Below, piece by piece: positions 47,536 through 61,152 of a stretch of DNA of 64,000 nucleotides (within the stretch, counting starts at the first letter, position 1; each line of letters starts with the position of its first letter). The DNA comes from Enchytraeus crypticus (lineage: Eukaryota > Annelida > Clitellata > Enchytraeida > Enchytraeidae): contig CAJHZI010000425.1 of the NCBI GenBank assembly GCA_905160935.1, forward strand, positions 682,001-746,000, given 5' to 3'. The translations under genes were made by a program, and so were the position numbers. The notes beneath the pieces were generated by a model, which saw only the letters and a program-made list of their open reading frames with translations, did not search any database and was not told where the DNA came from.

Positions 47536-48585
47536 AGCAAATCATTCACTATGTGGGTCACCATGGTTACCTTCAAAATCTTCTGTAGTAGTCACCCACC
47601 CTCACTAAATAATATAATTGAAATTTCATAATACCATATCTTGTTTTTATTCTGTATTGTGCGCACTATAAGAAGAGTTTACTGGAATGTGTATGTTACT
47701 TGATCATGCTGACTTTATTGGCTCAATCAAAGCAGCCGCCTGATATTAAACCACCAGAAGTTTTTTACGCTTCCAGCGATAAACTGTCTACTTTGCTAAC
47801 TTCCTTATTCCACGCTTGTTTTGTTTGTGCGTACCACATCAGCTGTGCTAACGATTTGTTTGTCCAGATATAATGCCAAATATTTGTTCAGTTTTCTATT
47901 TGAAACATATGGTTTATGCAAAATATATTAACTATTTCGTTGTTTTGTGCGACATATTGTTATTTTAGTTTATCTTGGAAAGTAAGTTTGAATGTTTGAT
48001 GATATTAAAATTTGTTAACTATTGTGTGAATTTATTGATTTTGAGGAGGAAATTGTGTTGCAGCAGTTTTCTGTCAGAAATTGTTCACATTTCTGCCAGG
48101 TTTGCCGATTTATTAAGCCATCTGATGTCAATGAAGCTCTTTATGCATTTAGTAAATTTAAATAGAAGCTTTAAGTTATTAAGCTCAATTTTTAGCTTAG
48201 TTTGCTAAATTTTAATTGCTGCATCGATAGTTGTTATTTACTATGCAATTAAGATTGGCTTCTATTTTCTTAATGGAATAAAATATTACAATTGTTCTTC
48301 GACTTTATAATGTTTTACATAATATGGTTATGCTGCGCATGCATGATTTGAATATGATCTGTGACTGAGAAGAATTTATAGACATTTAGAACTAATTGTT
48401 TTCACAAGATGCTTCTTATCGTATTCAATTGTTTGAATACAATTGTATTGTATACTTTTCACGATATACTTCGTATTGTACGATTCTCTTTCAAGTGAAT
48501 AGTATGGAGTATTATAACTGATGTGATATAGTAAAGGGTTTAGTGGAATGGGCAATGAATATTTAGCACTACTCAGTAATTATCA
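47536..48585. other. Intergenic DNA, nothing recognised
   Basis: AT-rich; the frame 47975-48208 shows no domain or conserved motif. Confidence 0.4.
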
Positions 48586-48718
48586 TGGCTAGAGGCAGTG
48601 ACAATGTCGGTAAGATATTCGACCGCGGATCAGTGTTTGCGGGGTTCAAATCCTGGAATCGCCCGTCACTGGCATCGCGTACGAGTGGGGAAACTGACGT
48701 TAACATTAGCTTTTTTAT
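48586..48718 (+). mobile_element. SINE family A copy
   Basis: Copy in the tetraspanin-myosin intergenic region. Confidence 0.75.
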
Positions 48719-49873
48719 GCTTACTATGAGCCCCAGTGTAGCAGTGTTTTTTGGAACGCTAAAATGTAGAGATATATTTCATTTAATTGGTATTTATTGC
48801 ACTAGTCAAAATCTAAGTCAGTAATTGTAAGTACACCTCACTAATGAGATTAGCGTATATTTTCACACTGTATGGATATTATCAGAAACCGTTTTGGGGA
48901 GATTGAAATAAGTTATAGGATTTTCTTGACTTGTTCTCACTATAAATGACTGCAGTAACGTGTATACATTGCTTATATATTTTATGCAGTTGTCTAGGAT
49001 GTAGTTGTGTATATAGGTGTAGGATATGTAAGCCTGATATACTTAGGTTGTAAAGGTGGCCTCGGGTTTTATGTACAAATTAGTATTAGAATACATAATG
49101 CACTATTTGAATTTGATTACTCTCTTAACATAACTTTTTGTGGTGAATTTTTATTTTGTGCATTACAGAAGCACTGAATTAGAGATTCATTTCAGTAGCA
49201 AATGGTTGTATATACGTGTTGATTATATTTAGTCATATATTCTTTGTTCCCTTTGCATTCTTTGCATTCTTTGTTCCCCAAGTCTTATGTTATTAGAGTT
49301 GTTAAGTGCATTTGAAAAATCGCATTTCAAGTTGGAGTGACAATGACTACTCAATTGTGATTGGTTTATCTGGAAGAAGGCATGTCTCAATGTCTATAAC
49401 TGTTTGTGTGTGTGTGTGTTTGTTTGTGTAAGTTTTTAAATGTTTAGTTACAAACATGTCTGTGTTTGATAGTTTTTGTAATGGACTGTATATGTATTGT
49501 TTGTAACTGGTAGCGTACATTTGCCAAACATTAATGCACTATATGATTTTAGAGATCAGTTCTTAAAACTTATAGTGACAAATATTATTATATTTTCTCG
49601 ATATTAAGCGTTAGTATAACTGATTGTGATAAATAGTGCTTTTTATTTCTTTAACTTAGAGGTCTAGAAAATGTCGTGTTTGCTTCATTATATACAAGTA
49701 GCCATTCAGTGTAATTTGAAACTCGTAATAAGCTACTCTGGGACTCGTAATTACGTATTACTTATTATTATTATTATTATTATTATTTAATTGCCCTGGG
49801 CTGTATAAAGCCCTGGGCTAAAATATAAGATAAAAAAGGACTTCATTTGATTAAAAGAAAGATGAAAAAATAT
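48719..49873. other. Intergenic DNA with short simple repeats
   Basis: A (GT)n run near 49406 and (TTA)n near 49765. No gene seen. Confidence 0.4.
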
Positions 49874-50490
49874 TTAAAATAGTTCCTCTACGCTCTGGGA
49901 GGCCGCATTCGCCAATGTGCCACGAATGCATACAGCATTAAATCGCTGGAGTGCGATAGATAGGCGCTGCCATAGAAAGGCTTTTTCACGCTGGTCGCCT
50001 GTAATGGCACCGGTTCTCCTGCCCAATTTGTTTAAGAAGTCAGACGCGGCAGAGTTGATGGGGCCCAATGTCTCAAAAGCAATCGGCAGGAAGATGTAGC
50101 TGTTAGAGACTGCGGCATATTTAAGTGTCTTCCTATTGGCAGCGGCTTCAGCAGCTGAGCCAGCAGCAGCGCATGAAAGGCTGAGATTGCTTGCTGAGAA
50201 TGTGTCTGTCACAGTGACATCCCAGCTGATACACTTGCCTTCTGCCAAGGAATTTGAGATACACCGTCCGGTCGTTTCCCATCCGAGCGGCTCAATCCCT
50301 GGGGCTCTTTTATGGCCGGAATATTTGCGCGAGCTAGAGCACGCCATACCAGATCATTCAGATACTGGTGTCTGCCGATTCTGCCAGCGCTCCGCATGCA
50401 CGAAAGGCCGTGAGTGCCCAGAGCATTGACCGCACAGACACAGTTGTGTGGCTCACAAAGCGTAGAGCCCAGCCGAAGACCAACCGCCAC
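49874..50490 (-). pseudogene. Decayed retroelement C-terminal domain
   Basis: Two overlapping minus-strand frames (50209-50490 then 49874-50347) read as one protein broken by a frameshift near 50245: NALGTHGLSCMRSAGRIGRH, then SRSDGKRPDG, CISWDVTVTDTF and REKAFLWQRLSIALQR. I recognise this as a C-terminal domain seen in many reverse-transcriptase-like proteins of marine invertebrates. GC-rich compared with its surroundings, which suggests a more recent arrival. Confidence 0.7.
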
Positions 50491-52488
50491 TCTACTCTAC
50501 TCGATTATTATTATTGTTATTGGGACTCCTAATTACTTATTAACTTAGCTTTTATTATGGCCCTGATCTATTTATTCCTTTATCACATTCCTATTCTTGT
50601 CCTTAATCTTATTCTTATCTTGTTTATCGTATTTTTATCCTTGATAAATGTAGTCCCTGACCTGAGATATTGACATTAAATCATAAGTACTTATTAACTA
50701 AGCTTCTATTATTTCCCTGATATCATTGAACTTTGTTACCCATATTGTAGCAAATGTATTCTTGCTTTATTCAAACTCTTCGCGAATCTACTGGTTGAAT
50801 GTGTACGTCTGTTTGTCTTTGTCACTGTATCTCTATGTATACTCAATGTCTCTCTAAGTATACCCTTTCTATTTCTTTGTATCTCTATGTATGTACAAGA
50901 AACGCCAATGTTAAACTGACTTCTTATGTAAAAAAGAGAGATAGAACATTTTAATAGACTAGCTAATAGTGGTTGAAAGGTGTATTGTTATAAATATCAA
51001 CATCGCAATTAGTCAAATTAATTGCTTTAATCTGTATGTCTAATTGCTTTAATATGTATGTCTATTTCATCTAATATTGGTTCGCAATTCTTGTTTGCTC
51101 TGAAAAATGTAATTTGTTGTTATTTTTTTAAAGTCAATTTCACATTATTGCTTTTTTAGTATTCTTGCTGTGAAAAATCTTAATGGAAGTTTAAAATTTA
51201 AAACGCCTAGTTTACATGTACAGGTATCGCTAATTCGATTTATCCCTTAACATTGTATAGCTACATACGATCTAGCTATTAAATGGAATGAACAAATTGT
51301 AATATTGTTGTAAGCAAGATCTGTGCTGATCTGGGATTTGTAAAGTGTCTTTGATGATATTAATTCAATATAATTAAGCTGATACTGATAAAATATTGTT
51401 CTTTCATTTTCTTAGATTGTATTTTTAATAATAATAATAGTAATAGTCATAATAATAATATTAATAATAATAATAATAGTAATAGGTAATTAGAGTAATC
51501 GTTTTAAACTAAACTCTTGAGTTATTTACACCTAGGTATTTAAAAAATATTATGATGGTTGAATTTCGGAAATTTTTGAGATCGCGTTCACTTTGCCTTG
51601 CTAGCTAATTTGTGGACCACCATTTTTAACTTTTAGTACTTCGTCGATTAGGGTATTACTACCGTAGCTGCATTTATTTTATAGTTTCAGTTAATCCACA
51701 CAAACACGCATTTTCTGCTAATTAGGTGTATTTATTCATTCAAATATCAATACGTCATGTAAATAGTCACTGTAATCCTTCAAACTGCCTTAGAAATCAT
51801 CTGCGCTCTCGCCTACCTGCATTCACCCAAGTAGATTTGTATGCTAGTAAGAATTCTACAGGATTAACTAAAGAACCAGATTATTAGGAATGCCCCAGTA
51901 TTTGTTGAATTAATCATAATGAAGTCTTTTCAGGGTGAAAATGTTTTTTAAAAATAAAATATCTAATGCCATATTAAACAAGGGAAAGTTATATCTGTTA
52001 CTAAAGTCTCTTTTAAAGTAGATTGTGATTGTGTGCTGTCGTGAAGCGATTCTTTGTCCTGCACACTGAAACATAAAAAGAGAAGAGTAATAAGAACACA
52101 AAGCAATATATAAAAGCAGTCAGGCCTACAGTTAATATTTTGTCTTTAAAATGTTACAATAGAATTCGGCATTCAATAATTCTAACAGTATGGCGAATAT
52201 AGGCGTTGTAAGTGTAATATCGTTCATTTCGTGTGAGATTTCGTAGGCGATTCATTGACAGATAAATCTGATAGGATATATACTGCTGGAATTGTGTAAT
52301 AATTAAGACTTTTCCATTCAAAATAGAAATTACTCATAGTCAGTGTCTTACAGTCAATTCGAAGGCTTATTAGTTAGACGTAAGAACGTCTGCTTTTTCT
52401 TTTTGACACATTACAAACTGTTTGTAAATTGAATGCTAAATAAAATTAAGTATATTTACCGAAATATTGTGCAGAAGCTAGTTTCACT
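50491..52488. other. Intergenic DNA / possible myosin 3' UTR
   Basis: (TAA)n at ~51425-51485. If 52489-52515 is the last coding exon, the region below it holds the myosin 3' UTR. A second acceptor-like site lies near 52070. Nothing else recognised. Confidence 0.35.
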
Positions 52489-52515
52489 TTACGATGTGGA
52501 AGTCCTCGTCTGTCT
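52489..52515 (-). CDS. Mhc: Probable last coding exon of the myosin heavy chain (8-residue tail)
   Basis: The exon ending at 53631 closes with GTG followed by a perfect donor (GTGAGT), so more sequence should be spliced on. A good acceptor (TTTATTGCAG) ends at 52516. In the required phase the next codons are RQTRTSTS and TAA, a basic, Ser/Thr-rich peptide that suits a myosin tailpiece. Reading through the donor instead gives a different short end (VSIHWHHGYP, stop at about 53598). Another acceptor near 52070 could serve instead. Inference; cDNA would decide. Confidence 0.45.
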   Translation of the reverse strand, partial: RQTRTSTS

Positions 52516-52530
52516 CTGCAATAAATGACA

Positions 52531-52657
52531 TAATTAAGTAGATATAATTAATCTACTTAATTATTTATAAGTATGAACAAAAACAAAATTATTTATAAGT
52601 ATAAACAGTAAGTAATCTACTTACTGTTTATAAGTAATCTGCCGATTACTTATAAAC
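52531..52657. repeat. Three nested or overlapping perfect hairpins
   Basis: Stems: 52531-52543 with 52551-52563 (13 bp); 52601-52614 with 52618-52631 (14 bp, 3-nt gap); 52626-52639 with 52644-52657 (14 bp). The last two share 52626-52631 and cannot form together. They lie just upstream of the putative last myosin exon. Confidence 0.9.
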
Positions 52658-52939
52658 ATTGCATAATGTAATAGCTTAATGCTTTAATATTTTACCAAAT
52701 TTAAAATTATTAGTCACCAATTGCTAATTGATACAAATTAATTAACAGTCGCTGGTAACGGATTTATGTAATGATATTTAAAATTGTCATCGGACTGATC
52801 AATTTGAGTCAGATATTCTAAGAATACTGCGGATAATCAGCAATGATGCATTTGAATGAAAAATGCATACGATTGCGTATGAATAAACAACCTGAAGAAA
52901 ACTAGAAAATACTATATCTCTTGAATGAGTTTTGAAAAA

Positions 52940-53442
52940 TTTGGACTGAGCCAGTGGTATGATTGGTTCAGTGTCTGACTGCAGCTCAGTAGGTGCAGTG
53001 TTCAAATCTACTGCTATTCCTGTAACTGACAGGCCTGAAGACAGAAAACTGTCATTAAGCAATGCTGTATTCTCTCTCTGTCTTTTCATTCTCACTGCCA
53101 AGTGGGAGGTTCAACGTACATATTCATACTCAAAGTCTGATTTGTCGCTCCATAAGAGCACTCCTTAGATCAACAAGTTAATCCCTTCACAAAGTCTATG
53201 CCTTATTTATACCTTATGTAACCTATAGCTTGGGAAAAGTATGGCTTCTAAGGTGGTTTCCTGTTGCCTTTCTCAGTTAGATTACCATTTAATCCTAGGG
53301 GAAAATATTTCATGGTGAGGTGGGTCCCCTCTTGTCATCCTCAGCTCCTGCCTTAGTCGCCTTTTACGTACACGCAGCAGATTGTTTGCGGTTGCCCTAT
53401 ATTGCAGTGGTCCAACCACACCCGAGCGCAACACGGGGAAAG
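52940..53442 (+). mobile_element. Longer SINE with tRNA-like head and the family C tail
   Basis: A tRNA-like head (GAGCCAGTGGTATGATTGG, GTTCAAATCTAC), a ~300-bp body unlike family C, then the shared tail TTAGTCGCCTTTTACG to ACACGGGGA. In the last myosin intron, antisense. Confidence 0.6.
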
Positions 53443-53545
53443 AAGAAGAAGAAGATGTGGACATGAAGTGGAAAGCAGAAGACAGAGAAGAGTGGAGGCG
53501 TTATATACCATGGACCTGCCAGCAGGCAGTGCATTAAGAGAGATT
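53443..53545 (+). mobile_element. Non-LTR retrotransposon terminal fragment
   Basis: GAAGACAGAGAAGAGTGGAG and CCATGGACCTGCCAGCAGGC match the 42905 element end. It directly follows the SINE at 52940. Confidence 0.65.
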
Positions 53546-53630
53546 GCCAGTATATCAACCAGCCCACCACGTGTAATTAACAAATACCATTTATGGTTTA
53601 TGGATAACCATGATGCCAATGAATACTCAC

Positions 53631-56600
53631 CACGGTGACCTTGGTGGTACCACCGGCTCCACCAGTAGTGGTGGTGGTGCTGCTGGCACGACTCTTCGTA
53701 CGAATTCTTGCCACGGCTTGTTCGGCTTGCTCAGCCCTCTCCTCGCTCTCCTCGAAGTCGTGCTGGACCTTGCGGTACTTGGCGAGGTTGATGGCGGCAA
53801 TCTCCTCAGCTTCCTCCACCTGTCTCTTGAAGGTCTTGATCTTCTGGTTCAAAGCGTCGATCTGGGACTGAGAGCGCTCGTAGTTCTTGTGCTCCTCCTC
53901 AGCCTGGGTGGCCAGCTCCCTCAGACGATGCTCCTGCTTGCGCAGCAGCTTCTCAGTCTCAGAGTAGCGACGACCTTCGCTTTCCAGGTCCATCTCCAGC
54001 TCACGGATACGAGTCTCCAGCTTGGCGATGGTCTTCTTTCCTCCCTTGAGGGCTGAGGCCTCGGCCTCGTCCAGACGAGCCTGGAGGTCCTTGACCTGAG
54101 ACTCGAGGGTACGGCGAAGTTTCTCGATCTGGCTGGCGTGATCTTGTTCATGACGAAGTTCCTCAGCGATGCGCGCAGCGTCAGCCATCGCCTTCTTGGC
54201 AGAGTCTTCAGCGGACTTGAGCTCGTTGGCAGAGTCTTCTAGCTCAGTCTAATAATACAGCAAATTATAAACTCTTAGAATGAGCCTAAGAAATTAAGTT
54301 ACGCTGTTTAGTGATGCCTAAATCTAAGAAATTAGAAGTATTAATGTATATTAAGTAAAGGTATTGATTTTTCAAATTTTTATATATATTAAAGGTGTTG
54401 ATTACATTTTACGTCTAAATGTGACGAATTGAGAATTTCTGGTTTCTATGTGAGAATTTATAGCCTATAATTTTAAAGTTTAAAATTGTTCTAAGCAGCT
54501 GGTCACATGGTTTCGATATCAATTAAATAACACAATTACAGTTCACACAATACGTCGTGAATATCAAAAAATAAAACGCGCAATTAGAGAATGATTTACA
54601 GCGCTAAGCAAGCCTACCAGGCTGGCAAGCAGTTAAATACTTTATTTAAAACTTTGTAAAGTTAAAGTGATAGCAATTCTAGCGCTTCTTATTGAATATT
54701 TAGAAGATCCTTTACGACATTTACCTGTAGACCCTGGATTTCGTTCTCGAGCTTTCTCTTGTGGGCGGAGAGAGAGGTGACATTGATTGACAGCTCTGAT
54801 ACCCTATCAGAAGCCTCGTGCAGCTCATTCTCAGCAGCTTTACGAGCACGCTCAGCTGACTCCAGCTGAGTCCTCAGCTCCTCCAGCTCTCCAGCCAGCA
54901 CGATGGCTCTGCGCTCAGCGGCCAGGTGCTGCTCCTTGGCTTCATCACGGTGACGTGTCTCTGACTCCAGTGAGCTCTGGAGCTCCACAACCTGGGTCTG
55001 GAACTTCTTGGCGTTCTTGTCGGCCTCAGCGCGACCTCTGTTGGCGTTGTCCAGAGCAACCTCGAGCTCGTTGATGTCTTGTTCCAGCTTCTTCTTACCA
55101 CGAAGAGCCTCAGCCTTGCCACGAGCCTCAGCCTCTAGGCTGGCCTGCATCGACTCCAAGGCCCTCTGGTGGTTCTTGCTGTAAACGATTAAATTAATTT
55201 AAATAATGAACCTCTGCTAAGAAACCCCAACATTTTACAAGTTTTACTTATAAAAGAGTTTTTTTGTTTAAGCGTGAAAAATTTAAAAATTATACACAAA
55301 TTATTGTTAATGTTTCTTATCCGCATCATCTGGAGGAAATAACAGACAGACAGTAGCAAAGTACAACATGACAAGCACTTTTTTAAGCTAATACTGATAC
55401 ATGTATTCAAATGCATTATTCGAGCAATATCGTTAAGTAAACGTCATGATCTATAATCTGTTGTAAAGTCTATGATCTGTTGTTATATGTCTACCAGTAG
55501 ATTTGTTAATTTAGATCAAATCTACAGCTATCTGCTTCCCATGAAACTGGAATTCAGTAATTCAATTCAGCTAACTTTACCAGCTGCTAGAAGGCAAATA
55601 TAATAAAGGCATAGATGTCAAGAAAAGTCAAAGAAATGGCTTATAACTTATTGAAATTATTAAGAACGGTATTTAATCAATTATTAAAACTTTATAAGCA
55701 TCAATTTAACGACTAACCTGCTTTAAATTTATCATGGGCTATATATCATATAAAGTTGACATACACTCATAGAATTACTTATTTATCATTTTATGGATGG
55801 AAAAAAGTATTTGAAAAAAAGAAATTTAATGATTTATAAAAATACTGAAAACACATATACAAGACCCTACCTCCTACCATTTCGATTAACAAATGAATTT
55901 ATCCACATCTAACCGAGAGCTCTGGAATTCCTCATCTTTCTCAGCCAGACGTCTGTCGATGTCGGCACGGATGGCATTGACCTCTTGTTGGGCTCTGGCG
56001 ACCTTGGCCTCCTCCTGCTCCAGAGCTCCCTCGGCTTCCTCGAGAGCAGCTTGCAGTTCCTCCTTCTCCATCTCCAGACGACGACGAAGTTTGTCTACCT
56101 CGTGGACGCTGCGGCCTCCCTCGCTCAGCTGATCAGTCAAGTCGTGGATCTCATCCGAGAGGTTCTTGTTCTCTCTCCTCACAGACTCGATGGTATCGCT
56201 GGATTCTTCCAGTTGGGCTCTCAGCTTATACACCTCAGCGGCGACGCTGCGGCTTTCCTTCTGGGACCTGTCGAGCTCTGCCTGGAGGTCAGCGACCTTG
56301 CGCTTCCACTCGTCGATGATCTTGTCGAATGAGCGCTGGCGCTTCTCGGCCTGGTTAGCGACTGCTGAAGTCTATTAATCAATCAATCAATCACTTGATT
56401 AAAGGTAAATAGGGACGAGAGAATATTCATGAAAATGTGTTTTATCGAAAAGTGGATAACATATTTGATTAAAATCTTTCAATGTTTACCCAGAAAAACT
56501 TTTAACGAACTTAACTAATATTCAATTCAAGAAACTCACCCTCTCAACTTCAACGCTCAGGTCCTCAACTTCGGCCCTCAGACGGTGGTTGACCTTCTCG

Positions 56601-59600
56601 AAGTTGGAGGCCTTGGTGAGGGCTGCCTCAAGCTGAGCTTCAGTCTCCTGCAGCTTGACTCCCAGCTTACGCTTGAGGTCATCCAGGATCTCTGAGCTCA
56701 CTCCACCCTCTCCGCTGTCGAACTTCTTCTTCCAGACAGCTGCCTCGTTGTTGGCCTTGGCGACGAGTCTCTGAAGGTCAGAGCGGGCGCTCTGTTCCTC
56801 CTCCAACTGATCCCTGAGACCATCAGCATCGGCCTGGAGGTTACGTGCCTCACCCTGGAGCTTGAGGCGGATTCTGTTAAATGCACATCAAGCCGGTCAC
56901 TAAAGAGATGTTTTATGATTAGAAATATATCAATTTGTTGAGTATTTAATCTACAAATATATTAGTTTTGTGTTGGCTGGACCCAATGTCAATGTCGGTA
57001 AGACATTCTATCGCGGATCAGTATGTGCAGGGTTCAAATCCTAGGCTCGCCCGTCACTGAGATCGCTTTCGAGTGAGGATACTGACGTTAACATTAGCTT
57101 TTTTAGCTTTTTTATAAATACTATATTATATATAGTACTTTTGACACCCCATCGTTAAACCGATATAAGTAAATCACCCCATCTTTAAACCGATATGTAG
57201 ATATAAATCTACAAATATATCAGTGTTAATTGATGGTCTATGTAATTGTTTTTCATATTTTTTGTATTAAAATTTATTTCCATAGGAAGTTTGTATGCAT
57301 CTATACTTAAGTATTGATCGCATTTATATTAACTACTTTACGTCTAACTCTCTATCAAGTTTAATTTTACTGTAATACGGACTCTTTTTTAACTTATCAA
57401 TGAACAATACATTCCACAATTATGACGATTTATATTCTAACTCATATTCTTTGGTAAACAGGATTGTTTTCTAAAGGAATGGCGCCCCTGGCCAGTAAAT
57501 TTTAGTCGAAGCTGAGGAAGGCATAGGGGTACGTCCCACCTCGTCATAAACAGAATCCCCCCAAGAATAATGGTATATCAAAAGGAATGTTATAGATGAT
57601 TTAAAGATCCACTCGTATGTGGACGTGAAGAGGAAAACGGAAGATAGAGCAAAGTGGAGGCATTATATACAATGGACCTGCCAGTAAGCAGTGCACTAGG
57701 AGATATTCTACCTGTCTCACTGATCTACACAACTCACCTGTTCTCCTCCTCAAGGGCGCCCTTGGCCTCATCGAGGCTCTTGGCGAGGGCCTGCTTGGCC
57801 TTGGACAGCTGGTTGAGCTGACTCTCGGCCTCTTCGAGCTTGTGGGTGAGGTCAGCGCTCTCGGCCTGAGCACGGCTCTTAGAGTTGTTCAGCTCCTGGA
57901 TGTCACGGTTAGCCTGATCCAGCTTAGACAGAGCTTCTGACAGCTGAGCTTCCAACTGCTTGGAGGTTCTGTCGGAGTTACCCTGCAATGATTTGTGTCA
58001 AATCGTTTAGTAAGTCAATTTGTTAACGTTTAATGTATTAGTTAAATAATATAATCAATCGATAAATCAACATATCCTTCAGTCACTGAGACGGGCGTAT
58101 ATAATTTCTTAAATTATTCAATGGAGCGAATTCTTATGTCTTCAGATCATCGTGACAGTTTTATATAGCATAACTGGTTGATTTAAAATACATAAAATAC
58201 ATATTTGCCAGAGCAGCTCGGTGTAAGAAGCAAAGTCAATTGCAAAAAAAATCCATCAACAGCAATTGATGCCTCTGAGACAAATAGGTCAACTATCTAT
58301 GCAGTAATACGCTCGCAACTCCTACGCAACTCAGCTATTTATAAAATATTAATATTAGCGCATTCAATATAGTAGAATTGTTAACGTAGAAATTGTCAAA
58401 ATGATTTAATATAGTAAAATTTTAAAGTAGAAGTTGTCTAAATGGTTTGTTAGAGTATTCAGGATAGTTACCTTGACCTTGCTGATCTGATCGATCTGAC
58501 CTCTGAGGTCATCGGCCTCGGCCTTGAGTTGATTGCGCTCCTTCTCTGCCCTGAAACATTAAATGTTGTTGTTGCCAGAATTGTACAAATAAAATTAATT
58601 AAAATAAATCTACCACATTAGTAAATTGTCATCTTAATCTATACATTTTATATGTTTTCTAATATGTTATCTGATACATTTTCTGATAGACTGATGATAT
58701 CTGATATGTTATCTGATATGTTATCTGATATATGATTTGATAGGCTGATGATATCTTATATGATATCTGATATATTCAAATCATTGCTAACACTGATATA
58801 CAGTGTATAAATGATTTTAATGCTCACTTTTGCTTAGCCTTGTTGAGATGATCGAGTTGCTCTGAGAGCTCGTTGACTGAGTCCTGTTGTTTCTTCCTCA
58901 GAGCAGAGATCTGCGCCTCGTTCTGGATGTGGGCCTCCTCCATGTCCCTCCTCAGCTTCTGTAGCTCCGCCTCTCGCTTCTTGTTCACGTCGAGCTGCAT
59001 TACGATACGATACGATTTAATACAATGCAATACGATATAATGCTATACAGTTCAATGCAAAATGATAAGATACGATACTATAAAAAGTTTTATTTAATTT
59101 TCAGAATAATAATAATAACACACATTATAGTGAAATGATCAACTATGTTGATATCTATCACTTTTAATACCACATGTTATATCCGTTAGGCAATTTAGTC
59201 TATTTTCCGCGTAGCCAGCCCAGTGAATGTCCGAGATTTTACTCTCAGATCAGCGCGGCTGGGAATCGAACCCACGAGAGTTCGATTCACCTCAGGGTCT
59301 GTCGTTTAAAACTTCATGATGTTATCTACACCTCTAACCATTGCGCTATTGAGACATTCAAAAGTCAGAGACGTACAACAAAATGTATTTCAATGAAGAA
59401 AGAGTATTTTTTCAGAACAAAAGAAATATGAGCGAAGAAATTAAAAAGCCATCTGATAAAAGTTTCATTGTGTCGATAATATGAAGTGAATTAATAACTA
59501 AAAGTAATTATAGAACAAATATAATATTTAAAATTTTAAATAATTAAAAGTCTCACCTGAGCAGCGGTGGCGCCACCTGCTTCATCCAACCTCTGGCTGA

Positions 59601-61093
59601 GGTCATCAAGTTCACTCTGCAGTTCCTTGCGACCCTTCTCAGCCTAAAACAGTCAATTATAAAATTCCTTTTCTATTAAAATATACTTTTCAATTCCATG
59701 TGTTTACTTCATTAAATAGACGATTTGGCTGTAGTATTCTTCAAGAATTTATAGAAAATATCGAGCTAAACAAGTTAAAACACAGATAAAGTAAATATCA
59801 CCACATTATTTCACTTATTATCGTATTAATGTAGACGTCAGTTATACTTTCAGAAAAACTTACATTTACCCACAAATTAATACTAAAATTAAGATTTAAT
59901 TATTAATTTTAAACTTTAAATAAATGTCGGAAGTGCCTTTAACATACTGAGCAAGAATTTCATACAATTGTATTTGTGAGGAGCAATTGTTTCATCTGAA
60001 CTATTATTGACTATATAGGCAGAGTCTTCAGATATAGAGCTGTACGTTGCAGGTACAAACCTTGTTTCGGGCAGCGCGTTCAGCTTCGAGCTCTTCCTCG
60101 AGCTCAGCGATACGAGCCTGTCAGTCACAAATAGTAAAATTACAATTAATCAAAAAATAAAATAAAATAGTTTGCTATGATTCTGAGTCGCAAGCAATTT
60201 TACTCAGCCCGATCGCTATTGTAAGTCAATCATTACTATAGAATATTAATTCAATCTAGCAGTTACTTTAGACTAGTACAACTAAGTCAATGCCAAACTC
60301 CATTGTCTCCATTATGAAGTTATTTCCAAGAGTACTGTTTAAATATATCCCATGAACTAAGCAAATTCTCTAACAAGCCCCATTGAGTATAAGATAGCAT
60401 CAGTTACAACACTGTTTCCTCCCGTTCTCTTTGTGTACACAGATTTGTATACTGTACATATTTTTAGAGAGATCTTAAAAGCAGATTGAAATTTGATAGG
60501 CATTGCAAATCTTGAGATGGCATTACCAACTTTCAATCTGAAATATCAGAAGATTTCTGGAAGAGCAAAGTCCAGTGAAAATGATCGATGGTTGGCACAA
60601 GTAGGACAAGAAGGGGACTTACCGTGAGTTCCTTGATCTTCTTCTGGAGCTGAGCCACTGTGTTCTGCTCAGCCTCGAGCTTAGATGTCAAGGCTCCCAG
60701 CTCACCGTCCTTCCTGCAAGGTCATATAGACTCAAGATTAACAATTAATTACCATTACGATTAAATAATTACTTGCATACATTTAGCAAATGATTATGCG
60801 TAAAAGTTAATATAAGATTATTTAGACTCGGTATGTTGACTACTGCTTGCTTAGAGACTATATTTTAATGCTTAAATACAAATAAATCGAAATATTTCAT
60901 AGCACAAAAGAATAGTAATACGTTCTGCTTCATTTTCGTCTTCAAATAATAACGACGGCATCCACAGTTGAACACTAGTAGCATACAGTAGCATGTATAG
61001 TAGCATATACATGTATATATATATACATGTATATATATACATGTATATATATATATATATATGTACTATATACAATGTATATATATGCTATAT

Positions 61094-61152
<59 letters not shown>

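Noticed and set aside
53610..54056. 148-residue plus-strand open frame
   Set aside because: It is antisense to the myosin rod exon 53631-54248, whose heptad pattern and family match are decisive; its length is a by-product of GC-rich codons.
55985..56332. 115-residue plus-strand open frame
   Set aside because: Antisense shadow of the myosin exon 55914-56371.
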